Origin: Cryptomeria japonica | Taxonomy: Eukaryota > Streptophyta > Pinopsida > Cupressales > Cupressaceae | Reading direction: 5' to 3' | Assembly (NCBI RefSeq): GCF_030272615.1 | Contig: NC_081415.1 | Location: 511,693,873 to 511,753,872, forward strand | Length of the DNA stretch: 60,000 bases | Shown here: in pieces, positions 23,054-33,959 of the stretch | Position numbering within the stretch: position 1 is the stretch's first letter | Layout: each line of letters starts with the position of its first letter | Program-made: the position numbers and the translations under genes | The notes under the pieces: generated by a model | The model's database searches: none | The model's input: the letters and a program-made list of their open reading frames with translations, nothing else | What the model was told of the DNA's origin: nothing

Positions 23054-24430
23054 TTAGAGGCTTTGAAGGTAGCCATGCAGCAACATCATATTTCTACTCC
23101 TTAGCCTCCATCTTCCTCTTCTACTGGAAAAATACATGCTCTTTCCGCATGAGCTATTCCTTCTATATCCACTTGGATTATTGATTCTGGGGCTTCTCAC
23201 TACATGACACACTCACCGCACCTTGTTACCTCACTTTCTCATAGTACTACTTTACAAATTGTAGTTGGCGACTCACCACAACTTTCAGTTTCAGGTTCAA
23301 GTTCTATTCCTTTAACAGGTGGTTGTTTTTAATGACATTCTTTTGGCTCCAAATATTTCGATGAACATCCTCTTTGTTTATCAAATTTTTTATTATGGCT
23401 TTGGTAAAATATTTTAGTTCTCACCACATGATGTGGTTATTAGAGAGCTCCATGATCCTGATTTGGGTGTGGCTATTGGTAGTGTTGATTTTGATTCTTG
23501 GTTATATTGGTTTGATGGCTTTGAGAGTCTAGATGGTTCAGGTGTTTCTCTTGTTGCCCATGTAAATTCAATGAGCAGAGTGTGGCACGAGCGTTTTGGC
23601 CATGTCAACTATAGATACTTACAACAGATGATCACACATGCACTTTTTATTGGGCTCCCTTAGATATCTTGTACTGATGGTGTATGTCAAGGTTGTGCAC
23701 TTGGAAACCATCATAGTGATACTTTTCCTACAGGAAGAGCCACCTATGCTAAGACACCCTTGGATTTGATCCATTGTGATCTTATGTTAGTTCCAACTCC
23801 ATCTTTTTCAGGGTCCAAATATGTGCTCACTTTCATTGATGAATTCTCCAGACGCATATGGGTGTACTTTTTTAAGTACAAGTCTGATGTCTCTGATTCA
23901 TTTCAAGTCTTTAAGACATTTATCGAGAAGTATTCTGGTATTTCTATAAAAAGGATACACACAGATAATGGAAGAGAATATGTGAATCAGGCTTTTACAA
24001 ATTTCTGCACTGAGCATGGTTTGGTACATCACTTATCAGTTCCTCACACCCCTCAGTAGAATTGTGTTGCTGAGAGAAAGAACAAAACACTAAGGGAGAT
24101 TGCCAATTGTATGCTTCAGTCATGTTCTATGCAACCTACTTTTTGGGTTGAGGTAGTTAATTGTGCCACTCATATTTAGAATCAGAGGCCTCATAAGGCA
24201 TTACGCCAGTTGACTTTTGAGGAGGCATCATCCCATGTCAAGCCTGATGTTTCTTCATTCTATGTTTTTGGTAGTGAGGCTTGGGAATTTATTTCAGATG
24301 CTTAGAGGAAGGCCATAGAGAGGAAGATCCGACCACTCATTTTTGTTGTCTACTATGAGGATGTTAAGGCCTACAGGTTGTTTGATCCCGATTCCTATGA
24401 GGTCCTATTTAGGTGGGATGTCTAGTTTGA
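23054..24430 (+). pseudogene. Copia protease and integrase, broken
   Basis: The protease active site DSGA is present (WIIDSGASHYMTHS, about 23174-23215), followed by a frame change before 23433. Integrase begins with the zinc-binding motif (WHERFGHVNYRYL, then C..C in CTDGVCQGC, 23583-23700). The core has all three acidic residues: the D in LIHCDLM (near 23775), the D in HTDNGREYV (near 23962) and the E in VAERKNKTL (near 24073). A nearby glycine of the usual NG-V-AER motif is cysteine. Stops at about 24057, 24177, 24302 and 24422 are TAG. It joined cDNA to the genome when functional. Confidence 0.9.
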
Positions 24431-24699
24431 TGAGCGCCTTCCTCAGATGGATTCTCCATTAGCAGCTTCTCCCTCACTGCCTCCTCCTCCTCTTCATTTT
24501 TTGAGGATTCCTTCTTCCTTGAGGATGATGCAAATGATGGTCCACCATTGCCAACACCACCACCACCATCACCACCATCACCACCCGTCACTCAGCCTTA
24601 GCCCAAGTGGGCCCAGTTTACAGTTGATGTTGCTAATTCTCTGGTAGGTGATCCTTCAGACACTTGTCGTACTCATGCACCAACATCTAGTTCCAGTCT

Positions 24700-26257
24700 T
24701 CCGAGTCATGCCATTTTAGATGATCCTTAAAAATTTTTAGAGGTGACAAGTCACCTAGAGTGGGATAGGACCATGGATGAGAAGTATTCTTCTTTGATGA
24801 AAAATCATACTTGGGATATTTGTTCTCTTCCGAAGGGTAGGAAGTTGGTTTAGTGTAAGTGGGTGTATCATACAAAGTATGTTGCAAATGGTTCTATTAA
24901 TAAGTCTAAGGCTTATCTTGTTGTGAAGGGATTTTCTCAGGTAGAGGGTATTGATTATTCCGAGACCTTTTCTCATGTTACCAATATGAATTCTATTCGC
25001 TTCGTACTTTCTCTGGCAGCTTCACAGGGATGGACCTTTTTTTAGATGGATATGAAGACTGCTTTCTTGCTTGGAGACCTTCGTGAGGAGATCTATATGG
25101 ACCATGCTCAAGGATTTGTGCAGGATTTCTCTTTGGTTTGCAAACTTTGACGTTCATTGTATGGTCTCAAATAGGCTCCTCAGTCCTGGTATGAGAAGAT
25201 AGACTCTTTCTTGCTTTCCACACTATTTACACATTGTCATTCCAATCCTACAATTTACATTCAGCGTTAAGGGGTTGATATAGTTATTGTTGTGCTCTAT
25301 GTTGATGATATTATCATTACCGATAGCTCATCCTCCTTGATTCAGGATATTTAATGCACCTTGATGGAGCAGTTTGAGATGATAGATCTTGGTCTTCTGC
25401 ACTATTTTTTGGGTCTCTAGGTTATTCAGTCTTCTGATGGGATTTCCATACTTCAGCAGAAGTATGCTCTTGATATTCTTCACAGATTTGACATGTATAC
25501 TTGCAAGCCTGCACCCACACCATTTCAGTTAGGTGTTGTTTTGTCTCCCACTTGTTCTACACCTTCTATGGATTCTACCTTATATTGGCAGTTGGTTGGT
25601 AGTTTGGTGTACTTGGCCCATACGTGCCCAAAAATTTCTTTTGTGGTTGGTCTTGTTTCTCTGTTCTCCCATGATCCTCATGAGAGCCATTGGCAAGAAA
25701 CTAAACATATTTTGTGGTACATTCGGGGAACTACTCAATTTGGCATTCACTATACTTTAGGATCCCCTCATATTTTTGGCTTCACTAACTCAGATTGGGC
25801 CGATGATGCTCAAGATCAGAAGTCTACTTCTGGCTTTGTTTTTTGCCTTGGCTCTGGTCCTCTCACATGGTCTTGCAAGAAGTAGTCTACTATTGCATTA
25901 TCATCTATGGAGGTTGAGTACCGAGCAGTGGTGTTAGCCAATCATGAGGTTTTATAGATTAGAGAGTTGATGACTAAGTTAGGGTTCCCTCCTAATAGTC
26001 CCACTATTCTTTGGTGTGACAATCAGAGTGCCATTCATCTTTCTCGTAATCCAATGGAGCACTAGAGGTCTAAGCACATTGAGCTTCACATGCACTTCAT
26101 TAGATTGTTGATGAAAGATGGCTTTCTCATCTTGGAGTACATTCCTATAGAGAAGTAGGTTGTTGACATCTTCACTAAACCTTTTGTATCTCCACGCTAT
26201 CTTCAGTTGCGCTCTATGCTTGCGGTGAAGGAATTTGTCCTTGGGGGGTCTCATTGA
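24700..26257 (+). pseudogene. Copia reverse transcriptase and RNase H, broken
   Basis: RT starts with the copia motif NHTWDICSLPKGRKLV then CKWVY, and shows VVKGFSQVEGIDYSETFSHV, MDMKTAFLLGDL and SLYGLK. The catalytic YVDD lies at about 25300. RNase H shows SDWADD (near 25790), SSMEVEYRAV with the catalytic Glu (near 25910), WCDNQSAIHLSRNP (near 26015) and the closing DIFTKPF (near 26170), ending with GGSH-stop at 26257. Premature stops are mostly TAG at positions where relatives have Gln or Trp, plus one TGA where arginine is usual (before SLYGLK). Confidence 0.93.
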
Positions 26258-26480
26258 GGCCTTCCTTCTTTCATGTTTCTTTTTGCATGTTTTTTCCCAT
26301 CTCTTTTTGGAGTAGAGTTTTTCCCATGTGGCTTTCTCTATTTCTCCATTTCATAGAGATTTGGTTGTGATTGGGTACCTCATCAAGCCTTGTTGTCGGG
26401 ACCCAAAGTTTTTCCTTCTTCTTGTAGTTGCATTTTTCTTTCTTTCATTTAGTGTTTTTAGTTACTCCCTAAGTTCATCT

Positions 26481-26490
26481 TAAGGGGGGG
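26481..26490 (+). other. Polypurine tract of the copia element
   Basis: TAAGGGGGGG directly precedes the TG of the 3' LTR. Confidence 0.85.
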
Positions 26491-26841
26491 TGTTAGAGTT
26501 ATCTTGTATTAGCTAATAATTATTTATTTAATTATTAGTCTATTATACTCTACGCTTAAGCTAAACTTAGGTATTTAATAATATTGTAGGTATTTAATAA
26601 TTATTCTAATTATTAAATACTCTTTATCCCTTTAGGGTTTCTTTAGGGTTGCACATATTTAGGGTTTCTATTCTCCTATCATAAGGATTGTATTGTAACT
26701 TTTCTTATTAATTCCCTCTCTGAATGATAATCTGTTTTTTTAGAGCTTTTTTGTGTTCCATCTCCAATCTTCTCTTGTGATGGGTATTTTGCTTGTAGAT
26801 GCTCTTGGGATCTCAAAAGTTGTACTTTCTCAACTTCTTCA
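26491..26841 (+). repeat. 3' LTR of the Ty1/copia element
   Basis: Direct repeat of 21065-21415, followed by AAACC, the second copy of the target duplication (26842-26846). Confidence 0.93.
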
Positions 26842-26846
26842 AAACC

Positions 26847-27245
26847 AATCAATATGAAGGTGCTAAATTGGATGTGGAGGCATTGGATAAAAAGATTGAG
26901 GATACAACATAGGAACGTGCATAAGTACAAGGCCTAATTTGAAGAAGAAATCAGCTAATGAGGATATTCAGGAATTGAAGAAGATTTATTTTAACATGAC
27001 TCACCTAGAAATAGAGGTCATTGAGGCCCTTAACAACTTGTAGTAGTTTTTGATTGAGGCCCTTAACAACTTGTAGTAGTTTTTGTCTTTGTGCTATCTT
27101 TTTCTTAGTTTTTGGTTTTGTGGTGGTTTTTTGTTGTCTTTGGGTCTGCATTGGAATTGTTTATCTTTATGTAGTTTTTTGATGTAGTTCTTTATTAAAG
27201 GGTTTCAGGTCCCTTCAAAACCTATTTGTTCTGTAATAAAAAACA
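26847..27245 (+). pseudogene. ORF3-family copy C, end of ORF and 3' UTR
   Basis: Continues the coiled coil interrupted at 21064 (GAKLDVEALDKKIED, then NEDIQELKKIYFN, LEIEVIEALNNL). The last 32 bp or so of the frame (ATTGAGGCCCTTAACAACTTG onward) are duplicated in tandem at 27022-27087. A T/G-rich 3' UTR follows, closing with GGGTTTCAGGTCCCTTCAAAAC and an A-rich tail (AATAAAAAAC). This fixes the 3' end of the family in the plus orientation. Confidence 0.6.
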
Positions 27246-28996
27246 TGTTTCATTCTATCCTCTATCTTATTTTTTCCCTAAATCCCTTTCGCGGTTGCAT
27301 TTTTCATACTTTGATTTGCATTGAAATGGTATGTCTCTTATGACTAATCCCTCCTTAGATGAATTTGTGATATTTTATTCTTTAATTCTCTCTCTCTCTC
27401 TTTCTCTCTTTGAATATTATCTCTTCTTTGGAATTTAATTTTACATATATCAATATCTTTTCTTGCATGTAATATTGATTCATGTGAGTAAATTATGCAT
27501 TTGTTTATGTCTAGTCTCTCCTATGCTTGGTGGGAATTTTTGTGTGTCCTTGACTAAAACATCTTTTTCACTTGGAAATGTATATGCATTATAAAATTAC
27601 CCCTTCACATTGGGTCCAAAGTGTGTATCCTTCATCAAAGAACCTCTTTCACCTAGCAATAGGGGGAAGGTATGCATTCTTGGTATCCTTCCTTTCCCTG
27701 GTAGAAGATGCTATGTTTGTTAAAAGGACTCCTCTTGGAGGTAGATGTCTTTTGACAAAAGATATCTTCTCCTCTAAGGATCCTCTTTACACTTGTTGCA
27801 AGAGATTTCTTTTTCAATTATCTTATCCTTACTTAAAGAGTATTCCCTTTCTAGCTTATATTTATGAAATTATTTTCTAAAGAATATCTCCTTCATTTTG
27901 AAGGTGTGTATCATTGTTTCTAGATTCCTTAAGACATCGACATAGGGTTATGTTGACATCTTAAGTGGGGTACTCATATCACCCTCTTTGTACCATATTG
28001 TACCATATTTTTTCATGTCTTAAATATGATGTTCATTCTCAAAACTAGAGAAAACAAACTCTTAAATGAGATGCTTCATGCTCGGAGCAATACATTCGCT
28101 CCTTGGAATTTGCATTTGATATATATCCTAGATAGAGTGCACATTTCCAAAACTAGAGAAAAAAAACTCTTATGCGGGATGTCCTTGAAACTAGGTATGT
28201 CTTTGTCCTAAATGGGGTTACACATTCTCAAAACTACAGAAAACAAACTCTTAAATGAGTCATTCCTGAAACCAAACACTCACTTCTTGGCATTTACATT
28301 TGCATTATATGTCTTAAATAGGTTTATGCATGCTCAAAACTAGAGAAAACAAAATATTATACGAGGTGCGATATACTTGAAACCAAACATCACTCACACA
28401 CATGCACGAGGATAAGTGGAACTAGTAAAATATAGATAGACTATTCCTATTTCCCTCTCCAACATGGATCACCTAGAAAAGCACATCTAGAGTGTGTATC
28501 CATGTCCTTTCTCATCATTCTTCTAATGGATCACATAGGAAAGAACATCTATCATGTATCTATATTCTCTCTTTCCTTCTTCTCATGGGCTCATATATTT
28601 GTTATTGGTGGCTCATGGATGATGTGTTATTTTTTCTTTTATGTGATCGCTTGTGTTATGGAGATGGATTTTTTCAAGAATGATATTTGTTGTTGAGAAA
28701 TTTTAATGTCAAGTTCTCTTCAGCTAGCTTACTTGAGATCTTGTTCTTGGTCTTTAGACTTTTTGTTTTGTGTCTTTTTTCTTTTTTTCTTTGATTGGCT
28801 TTGATCTTGTTTTGTGTGTCGTTGCATGCATTAAAGTGAGTTAAGATCCTATGATTGGGGACTTATCTCCTCCAAATTAGTGATGTCTTATAATTCTTGT
28901 TATTATTCTCCTTTTATCCTCTCCTTCATCTCTATTTTGTCTACTTTATCTCAAGTATTTGCATAGGCTCATAATCCAATTAAAGTGGGGGATAAA
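27246..28996 (+). other. 3' untranslated region of the LARD-like element
   Basis: No coding similarity. It contains a CT-rich run (27387-27408), the degenerate repeats at 28030-28400, and ends with the purine tract TAAAGTGGGGGATAAA (28981-28996) before the 3' LTR. Confidence 0.5.
28030..28400 (+). repeat. Degenerate tandem repeat, four units of about 90-110 bp
   Basis: The phrase CTCAAAACTAGAGAAAACAAA recurs near 28036, 28146, 28233 and 28337, each time followed by a variable segment with TGAAACCAAAC-like ends. It is too diverged and uneven for a CRISPR array; it fits a minisatellite in an LTR-element untranslated region. Confidence 0.7.
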
Positions 28997-31248
28997 TGTA
29001 GCATCATAAATTTTCACTAGACCAATTTACACCTCATTATTTTGCCCCTACTTTAGCACGTATCTCCTTCACCTCCTATCTAGATTTGTTCAATGTCTTA
29101 ACTCCAAATTTTATACCTCAAACAAATACCTCCTTTTAGCATGTATCTCCCTCATTCTCCTTTGGCCTAAAATTTGGTCCCTACTTGAGGAGGACCAGGG
29201 CACTAGTGCCTTGTCTTCGATCACAGGGCATAACACTGGTGCAGGAGCACCTAACACAAAGGCATAAAAAGAATCTATTAGAGGATAAAAATCAATTCAT
29301 AGGTATTCAATTACATTTTCATTTGTAATGTCATTTTGAGTCAATATGAATCAATATGTAAGGCTAAAAGAGCCCATTGTAATGAGTTGTCCAAGTTGTC
29401 CTAATAAGGTCTTGAATTAGTCATTTGGTAAAATTTGTATAAAATATCCTTGGAGGGATAAAATGGTGACAAAAATACATTATTATTCCATCCTAATATG
29501 TTTTGAAGGTTATTTTGAAGGTTTAAAGTCATTTGAGTCAAAAGTTGTAAAAGTTGTAAAATGCAACTTTTCAAAAGTTGTAAAAAGATCAAAATAGGAA
29601 GTTGTATGGTCATAAGAGGAAGTTGGGTAGTTGTAACTTCCATGTGAAGATTAAAGGGCTATAAAACCTCTATAATGGTCGTTCATAAGTGGATGTAAAA
29701 GTTGGAGAAGGAATTGGAAAGAATTGGAAACATTTTGGTATCATATTTTCATTGTTTTCAATCTCTTGTTTTGTGATCTTGGAAGTTTTTCTCTTGTTTC
29801 CAGGCCTAGTACGGCCATGTACAGCCTGGAAACAAGTGTATTTATATAATTATAGTGTATTATATTTAATAATGTTTCCATTTCTTTTGGTTTGAGTTGA
29901 TTTCATGCTTTTTTGAGAAAGTTATAAGAGTTTTGGTGAAAACCGTTTGGAACTACCCAAAACCCTGATTCACTACGACTAGTTTTGGAAAATGCATCAT
30001 AACTTTGTATTTAACTATTGGATCTTTCTATAATTTTGTGAAAAGTTTTATAACTACCATTTCTAGAATCTGACTAGAGAGATTTTCTGGGTGATTTATA
30101 TTTTAAGAGTTATTAATGACTGTTCATGACTGTAATTTCATGACCAGAATAGAGTAAATTTCACAGTTTGGACAAATTCTTGGTTTTCATTTGCAAGAAA
30201 TGAATAGATGAAGGGTTTAAATCATTAAATTTTAATGCATGATATATGGAGAAGATTTTATAATGGTTATTTGGTTGATGTTTTCATGATGCTCTGCATC
30301 AAACACCCTAGCCACCCTTTTTGGGGCCCAATTTTAAAGAAGAGGGTGAGACCTATTTGTCTAGCGAGAAAATAAATTCATGGGCCAATATGATGATTGG
30401 AGGTTGGCATAATTAATAAATTTACCTACATTCTCATATACAAAGATATTTGATGAACCTAATTTCATCCTAGTAATTTAATTCAGGCAATCAAGCATTC
30501 AAGCATTGAAGTTTTTATCATCAAGCATTTCTATAGGTATTCAAGGTTGCATATTCTTCCTTCAACCATTGTGGATAAAATTACAACATTCATATGCAAG
30601 CATGTGTGTTTCATTAGGGATTATTAATGTTCATGGAATTTCATACAACATATGTGATTACATGCAAGAAGCAAAGCATCATTATCAGTCATTGTAAATC
30701 TCATAAATATCTTTCCATTATTTAGATTAGTATTTCCAATATTGCATTAAATGATTCCTGAACTAGGGTTAGAATTAGGAAATCCTTTATTTCGAGCCAT
30801 TCTCCCCTTCTTTATATGTATAGGAAGTAGGTAAGGAGTTGTGGTCTTCAGGATAATCTTTATTTACAAAGATAAATCATCCCCCCATTGGAGTACAAAA
30901 CCTTTGGACATTGGTCCCAACAAATCAAGAGCTCCTTCTAGGAATAGGTCTAAATCCTCTTACAATGCTCAGATCCAAGTTCATGGCTTGATCTGATGAT
31001 AGTAGGTCACTGTTCATGCATATTTACTTCAATTTCAACCGATTTAACCTGATTTTAGAATCTTCAAAAAATCAATTCAAATCAAGGGAAAGAAGAGGAA
31101 TACCCCCCTTGTAATCAGATTAGCATTTAGACCTCTCGGATTCAGAGCTATCTAATTCCTATCTTTCCCTATTCTAATGGTCCTCAAGTCATAAAATTAG
31201 TGGTTTCTTCCTTCTTGTGGTGGAACCCCTATTTTTTTTACCATTATA
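28997..31248 (+). repeat. 3' LTR of the LARD-like element, interrupted by a solo LTR
   Basis: 28997-29231 and 30302-31248 together align with 17247-18441. The end reads CCATTATA instead of CCATTTCA, so the terminal CA has decayed. Confidence 0.75.
29237..30301 (+). mobile_element. Solo LTR (1065 bp) with AACAC target duplication
   Basis: It starts TGGTGCAGGAGC and ends GCATCA, and is bracketed by AACAC at 29232-29236 and 30302-30306. Comparison with the uninterrupted LTR at 17247-18441 shows exactly what was inserted: the flanks join as CATA(A)CACCCTAG. No internal region is present, the usual result of recombination between two LTRs. Its 5' tip shares the hairpin GGTGC-AGGA-GCACC with the chromovirus LTR at 5122, while most of the body differs. 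Confidence 0.88.
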
Positions 31249-31878
31249 GTAACTTGGGTTTAGAAGAGGAGCTAGAATTAGGATTAGCTTTCACAATGGG
31301 GAATTTGAGAACTCCATCACTAAATTAGGATTTAATGAGAGGCTAGGAAGAATTAACAAGGACCCACTAGATGAGGTTAATCCTAGATGAAAGTTATAGA
31401 GTCTAAGAATTAACCCAAGATGAAGGGGAAGAGAGATTTTGGACTTGTCTCTAGTAATTGATTATTCCAAAGAAGAATAAACCTAGTAGGAAATATTCAT
31501 TTTAATACCATACCTGAGAGGGTTTAGCATCAAGAAAAGTTTAGTATAAATGTTTTAAGTTGTGAATCCAGAGTGAAGAATTTAATCAACAAAAGGGTAG
31601 CATCCTTCCAAATATCGGGTAGTTATTTTCTATTATACCTACATTGTAACCTTGAAACCCTTTTCCTGGGATTGAAAAATCTCTTAAATTCATCCTTATA
31701 GGACCCTTTCACCTTCTTTGGGAAATTTGTTCCCTTCTGCTATAAATGGGTGATAGAAACAATCATGACTAGAGTGATCCTAAAGGAAAAACCCCTATGC
31801 TCACTTCCCCCTTGTTCCAGGGTTGAGAAAATTTCTTGGAGAATTCCAAGTCAAAACCTTGCATGCCTTCAACATAAA
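31249..31878 (-). pseudogene. ORF3-family copy B, N-terminal half
   Basis: Minus-strand translation from 31884 downward begins KFYVEGMQGFDLEFSKKF then WNKGEVSIG, which aligns with KFMEKM, FKKGWNKGNLTIG in copy D. Further on, THL-x3-G-x-NFP matches TKIPMEGINF, and a Ser/Lys-rich linker reaches the LTR junction. Frameshifts and stops are frequent. Together with 16214-17246 it makes one copy that lacks about the first 30 residues seen in copy D, that is, a 5' truncation. Confidence 0.55.
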
Positions 31879-31891
31879 TTTTATAATAGTT
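31876..31891. repeat. Target-site duplication shared by copy B and the LINE
   Basis: AAATTTTATAATAGTT matches 39427-39442 (AAATTTCATAATAGTT) at 15 of 16 positions, and its last 13 bases match 16201-16213 exactly. Confidence 0.6.
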
Positions 31892-32061
31892 TTTGATTAA
31901 GGAAAATAGATTTTGATAGGCCCTTGAAACCCATTACATATGGAAGATCAAAAGATAAGAATTAATGCATAGCTAAACAAAAGATAGTTGGCATACAAAA
32001 CACTAGCAAGGAAAAGATTAGAACAAACTAAAAACCAAAAATGACCGATAGAAACTTGAGC
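31892..32061 (-). other. 3' UTR of the LINE/ORF3 unit
   Basis: Contains GTAATGGGTTTCAAGGGCC followed by TATCAAAATC and an A-rich end. The same block is recognisable in copy A (near 14630) and copy B (near 16240), and more loosely at 27195 and 9215. Confidence 0.6.
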
Positions 32062-33719
32062 TTAGGTAAAATTTTGAAGCATCTGCATCGCTTCCAACTC
32101 AAACTAATCCATAGTTTCAGCAGCCCACTAGATGTCATCTATTTCTTTTCTCTGGTTCTCCATCCTTTTAGTACTAGCTCTGGTTCTTCTTCTGACCCCA
32201 AGTTCCTTATCCTCAGGGGTGTCATATTTGACCTCAATAATACCCTTTGAAGCCTTTTCCCCTTTGTAGCTCTTTAACTTGCAGACGAGGGTTTTCATGC
32301 TCATCAAGCTAGCCTTCAGGATCCTATGGCTCTGCTCCCTAATTATTTTAAGTGTGTTCTCAATACCATCTAGTCTGTGATCAATAGTATTTTCTCTATT
32401 TTCCAGTCAAGTAAAACTATTGCAGTTGGTATTTATAATCTCCTATGCATTGCCAATCGCCTTTGTTAGCTCACTAAGACATTCTGGGAGGGAGTTGAAT
32501 TTTCTCGAACCTATGGACTATAAGGTTTTGATTTTCCTAGCTTCATGGGCTTGCTTGAATTTTATGCTCTCGATTTCCTTTTGAATATATTTGAGTGCTT
32601 GTTTGAAGTTCTTTGTCTCATTATTTATGCAAATGCCTATGTCCACTTGTTGCTCTTCCTAGTTCTTGACATCCATGACCTCCAGACTAACCTCTCTATC
32701 CTCAATGTTTGGATCATCTTTCATATCCATGTCCTCCTCCATGACGCTCTTTTGCTTCAAATCAAACCTGAGAGGCAACCTTTCTTCCACCTCCCTGCCT
32801 TTTGAATTCTTATTTTTCTATTTTAGGCTCACCTAGGTTTGAGCCTTCTCGCTTTTGGTGTCCATGTCATTTTCATTTCCTTCCTCCTCCTCATTCCAAC
32901 TATCATCCTCCCCTCTCTATTTATTTTTAGCAAACCCTCTATTTTGTCTCCCCTATTCTGATTATTTCTTTCATCTTCTTGTTCTGGTCATTTGGGGGTC
33001 ATCTTCAGTCTTTGCTCCGTATCATAGCCATCACCTCCTTCCTCTTCTAACTTGTCAAAATCTTCATCCGAGTTAGAAATCTCTCCAATATTTATCTAGA
33101 TAGTCATGTTCTTGATGTGATTATATAGAATCACCATTAATCCTTCATGTATTGCAAGGTTAATGTGGGGATTGGAAATGGCATCCTTAATCCTTGTGTT
33201 AAGGGAGCAAAAAAGATAGTAGGGAAGAGAAATATTATCCTTGTGCCCAAAATGATTTAGCAGAATAAAGTGGTAGCTATAAACCCTAGTATATCTACGA
33301 TCAAGCATGATGCCCTCCATAATAGCAAGTAAAACCTTTCGCCAAATTAATTTGATTACCTAAGGTGAAAAGTAGGTGTGGCTGCCCTTCACTAGCTTAG
33401 CCCTTTCCTCCTCAGTCTTCAGGAACTTCTTCATAGCTGCATTGAAGATATTCCTGTCCCTGTAAAAATTGATGCCCTCCATTGGAATTTTAGTGGCCTC
33501 TTCTATCATTTTCTTGGTCACTTTAATCTTTCTATTTCCGATGGTGAGATTCCCTTTGTTCCAACCCTTCTTGAAAATATGGGTGATTTCAGGTTGTTTC
33601 TCCTACATTTTCTCCATAAATTTTGTCATCCTAGCAGCATGGAGGATGCTCTAGACCTTTGGATGACTCTTCCAATTCTCAATGGCAGTCACCTCCGTTC
33701 TCTTCCTTTTACCTCCCAT
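32062..33719 (-). pseudogene. ORF3 of the LINE (copy D): unknown globular plus coiled-coil protein
   Basis: Starts at ATG 33719-33717 (MGGKRKRTEV). Residues about 1-200 form a globular-looking region with KVTKKMIEEATKIP, GINFYRDRNIF, VYSYHFILLNHFG and SLPYYLFCSL. An acidic linker follows (SDEDFDKLEEEGGDGYD), then after one frame change near 32900 a long coiled coil (FKQALKYIQKEIESIKF, HRLDGIENTLKIIREQ) and a basic patch (RRRTRASTKRM). It ends near 32062. All five stops I located in the first frame are TAG. I do not recognise the family; the N-terminal half is loosely reminiscent of plant 'putative transposon protein' or plant-mobile-domain sequences, which is a guess. The coiled coil suggests self-association, as in LINE RNA-binding proteins. 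Confidence 0.6.
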
Positions 33720-33959
33720 GGTTCTGTTAATTTCAATTCAAAGCTTCAAACTAATAACTTTCTTCTTGCCAGAGTCTCTGTGAGAGCCACTTCAATTACT
33801 ATAGAAGTTTCTAATTTAGTTGTTGGGGAGGGTTAAAATTTCCCATAAAGCATGAAAGGTTACACTACAATAATGACTGTACTTACTGCTCGATAACCTA
33901 TAGAGTCAATTCTTGTTGCCACAACATTATTTTTTCGCTTCGAGAAATGATATTAAATC

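Larger units (their letters stand above)
21065..26841 (+). mobile_element. Ty1/copia retrotransposon, 5777 bp, with AAACC target duplication
   Basis: Two 351-bp LTRs start TGTTAGAG and end TTCA. A primer site, gag, protease, integrase, RT and RNase H follow in the copia order (integrase before RT), then a purine tract. The LTRs differ at roughly 22 positions by eye (about 94% identity). The perfect five-base duplication shows a single clean insertion into ORF3-family copy C. The polyprotein has many stops, mostly TAG, and at least three frame changes, so it is inactive, although most catalytic residues are kept. Confidence 0.95.
17247..31248 (+). mobile_element. Large LTR element without visible pol (LARD-like), Tat-type primer site
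   Basis: LTRs of about 1.19 kb (17247-18441, and 28997-31248 once the nested solo LTR is removed) start TGTAGCATC. The 5' LTR is followed by TGGTGAACCC (18445), the first ten bases of a tRNA-Trp primer site also used by the Tat element at 55735-55754. A purine tract (AAAGTGGGGGATAAA) precedes the 3' LTR. Of the internal 10.5 kb, about 7 kb belongs to later insertions. What remains shows only a degraded gag-like frame (19500-20140) and a tandem-repeat region; no RT or integrase. Flanking CTAAT and GTAAC match at three of five bases, so the target duplication is eroded. Confidence 0.7.

Noticed and set aside
24447-24647. Frame with a run of histidines
   Set aside because: Product of a CAC/CCA microsatellite (24558-24592) inside the copia polyprotein region, read in a wrong frame.
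28030-28400. Regularly recurring 20-base phrase resembling a CRISPR array
   Set aside because: Repeats are diverged, spacing is uneven, the units are longer than CRISPR units and the context is a plant LTR element.
33096-33719. Host gene encoding the ORF3 protein
   Set aside because: Multiple diverged copies with shared 3' UTR and target duplications show it belongs to a retroelement family, and this copy has many stops.
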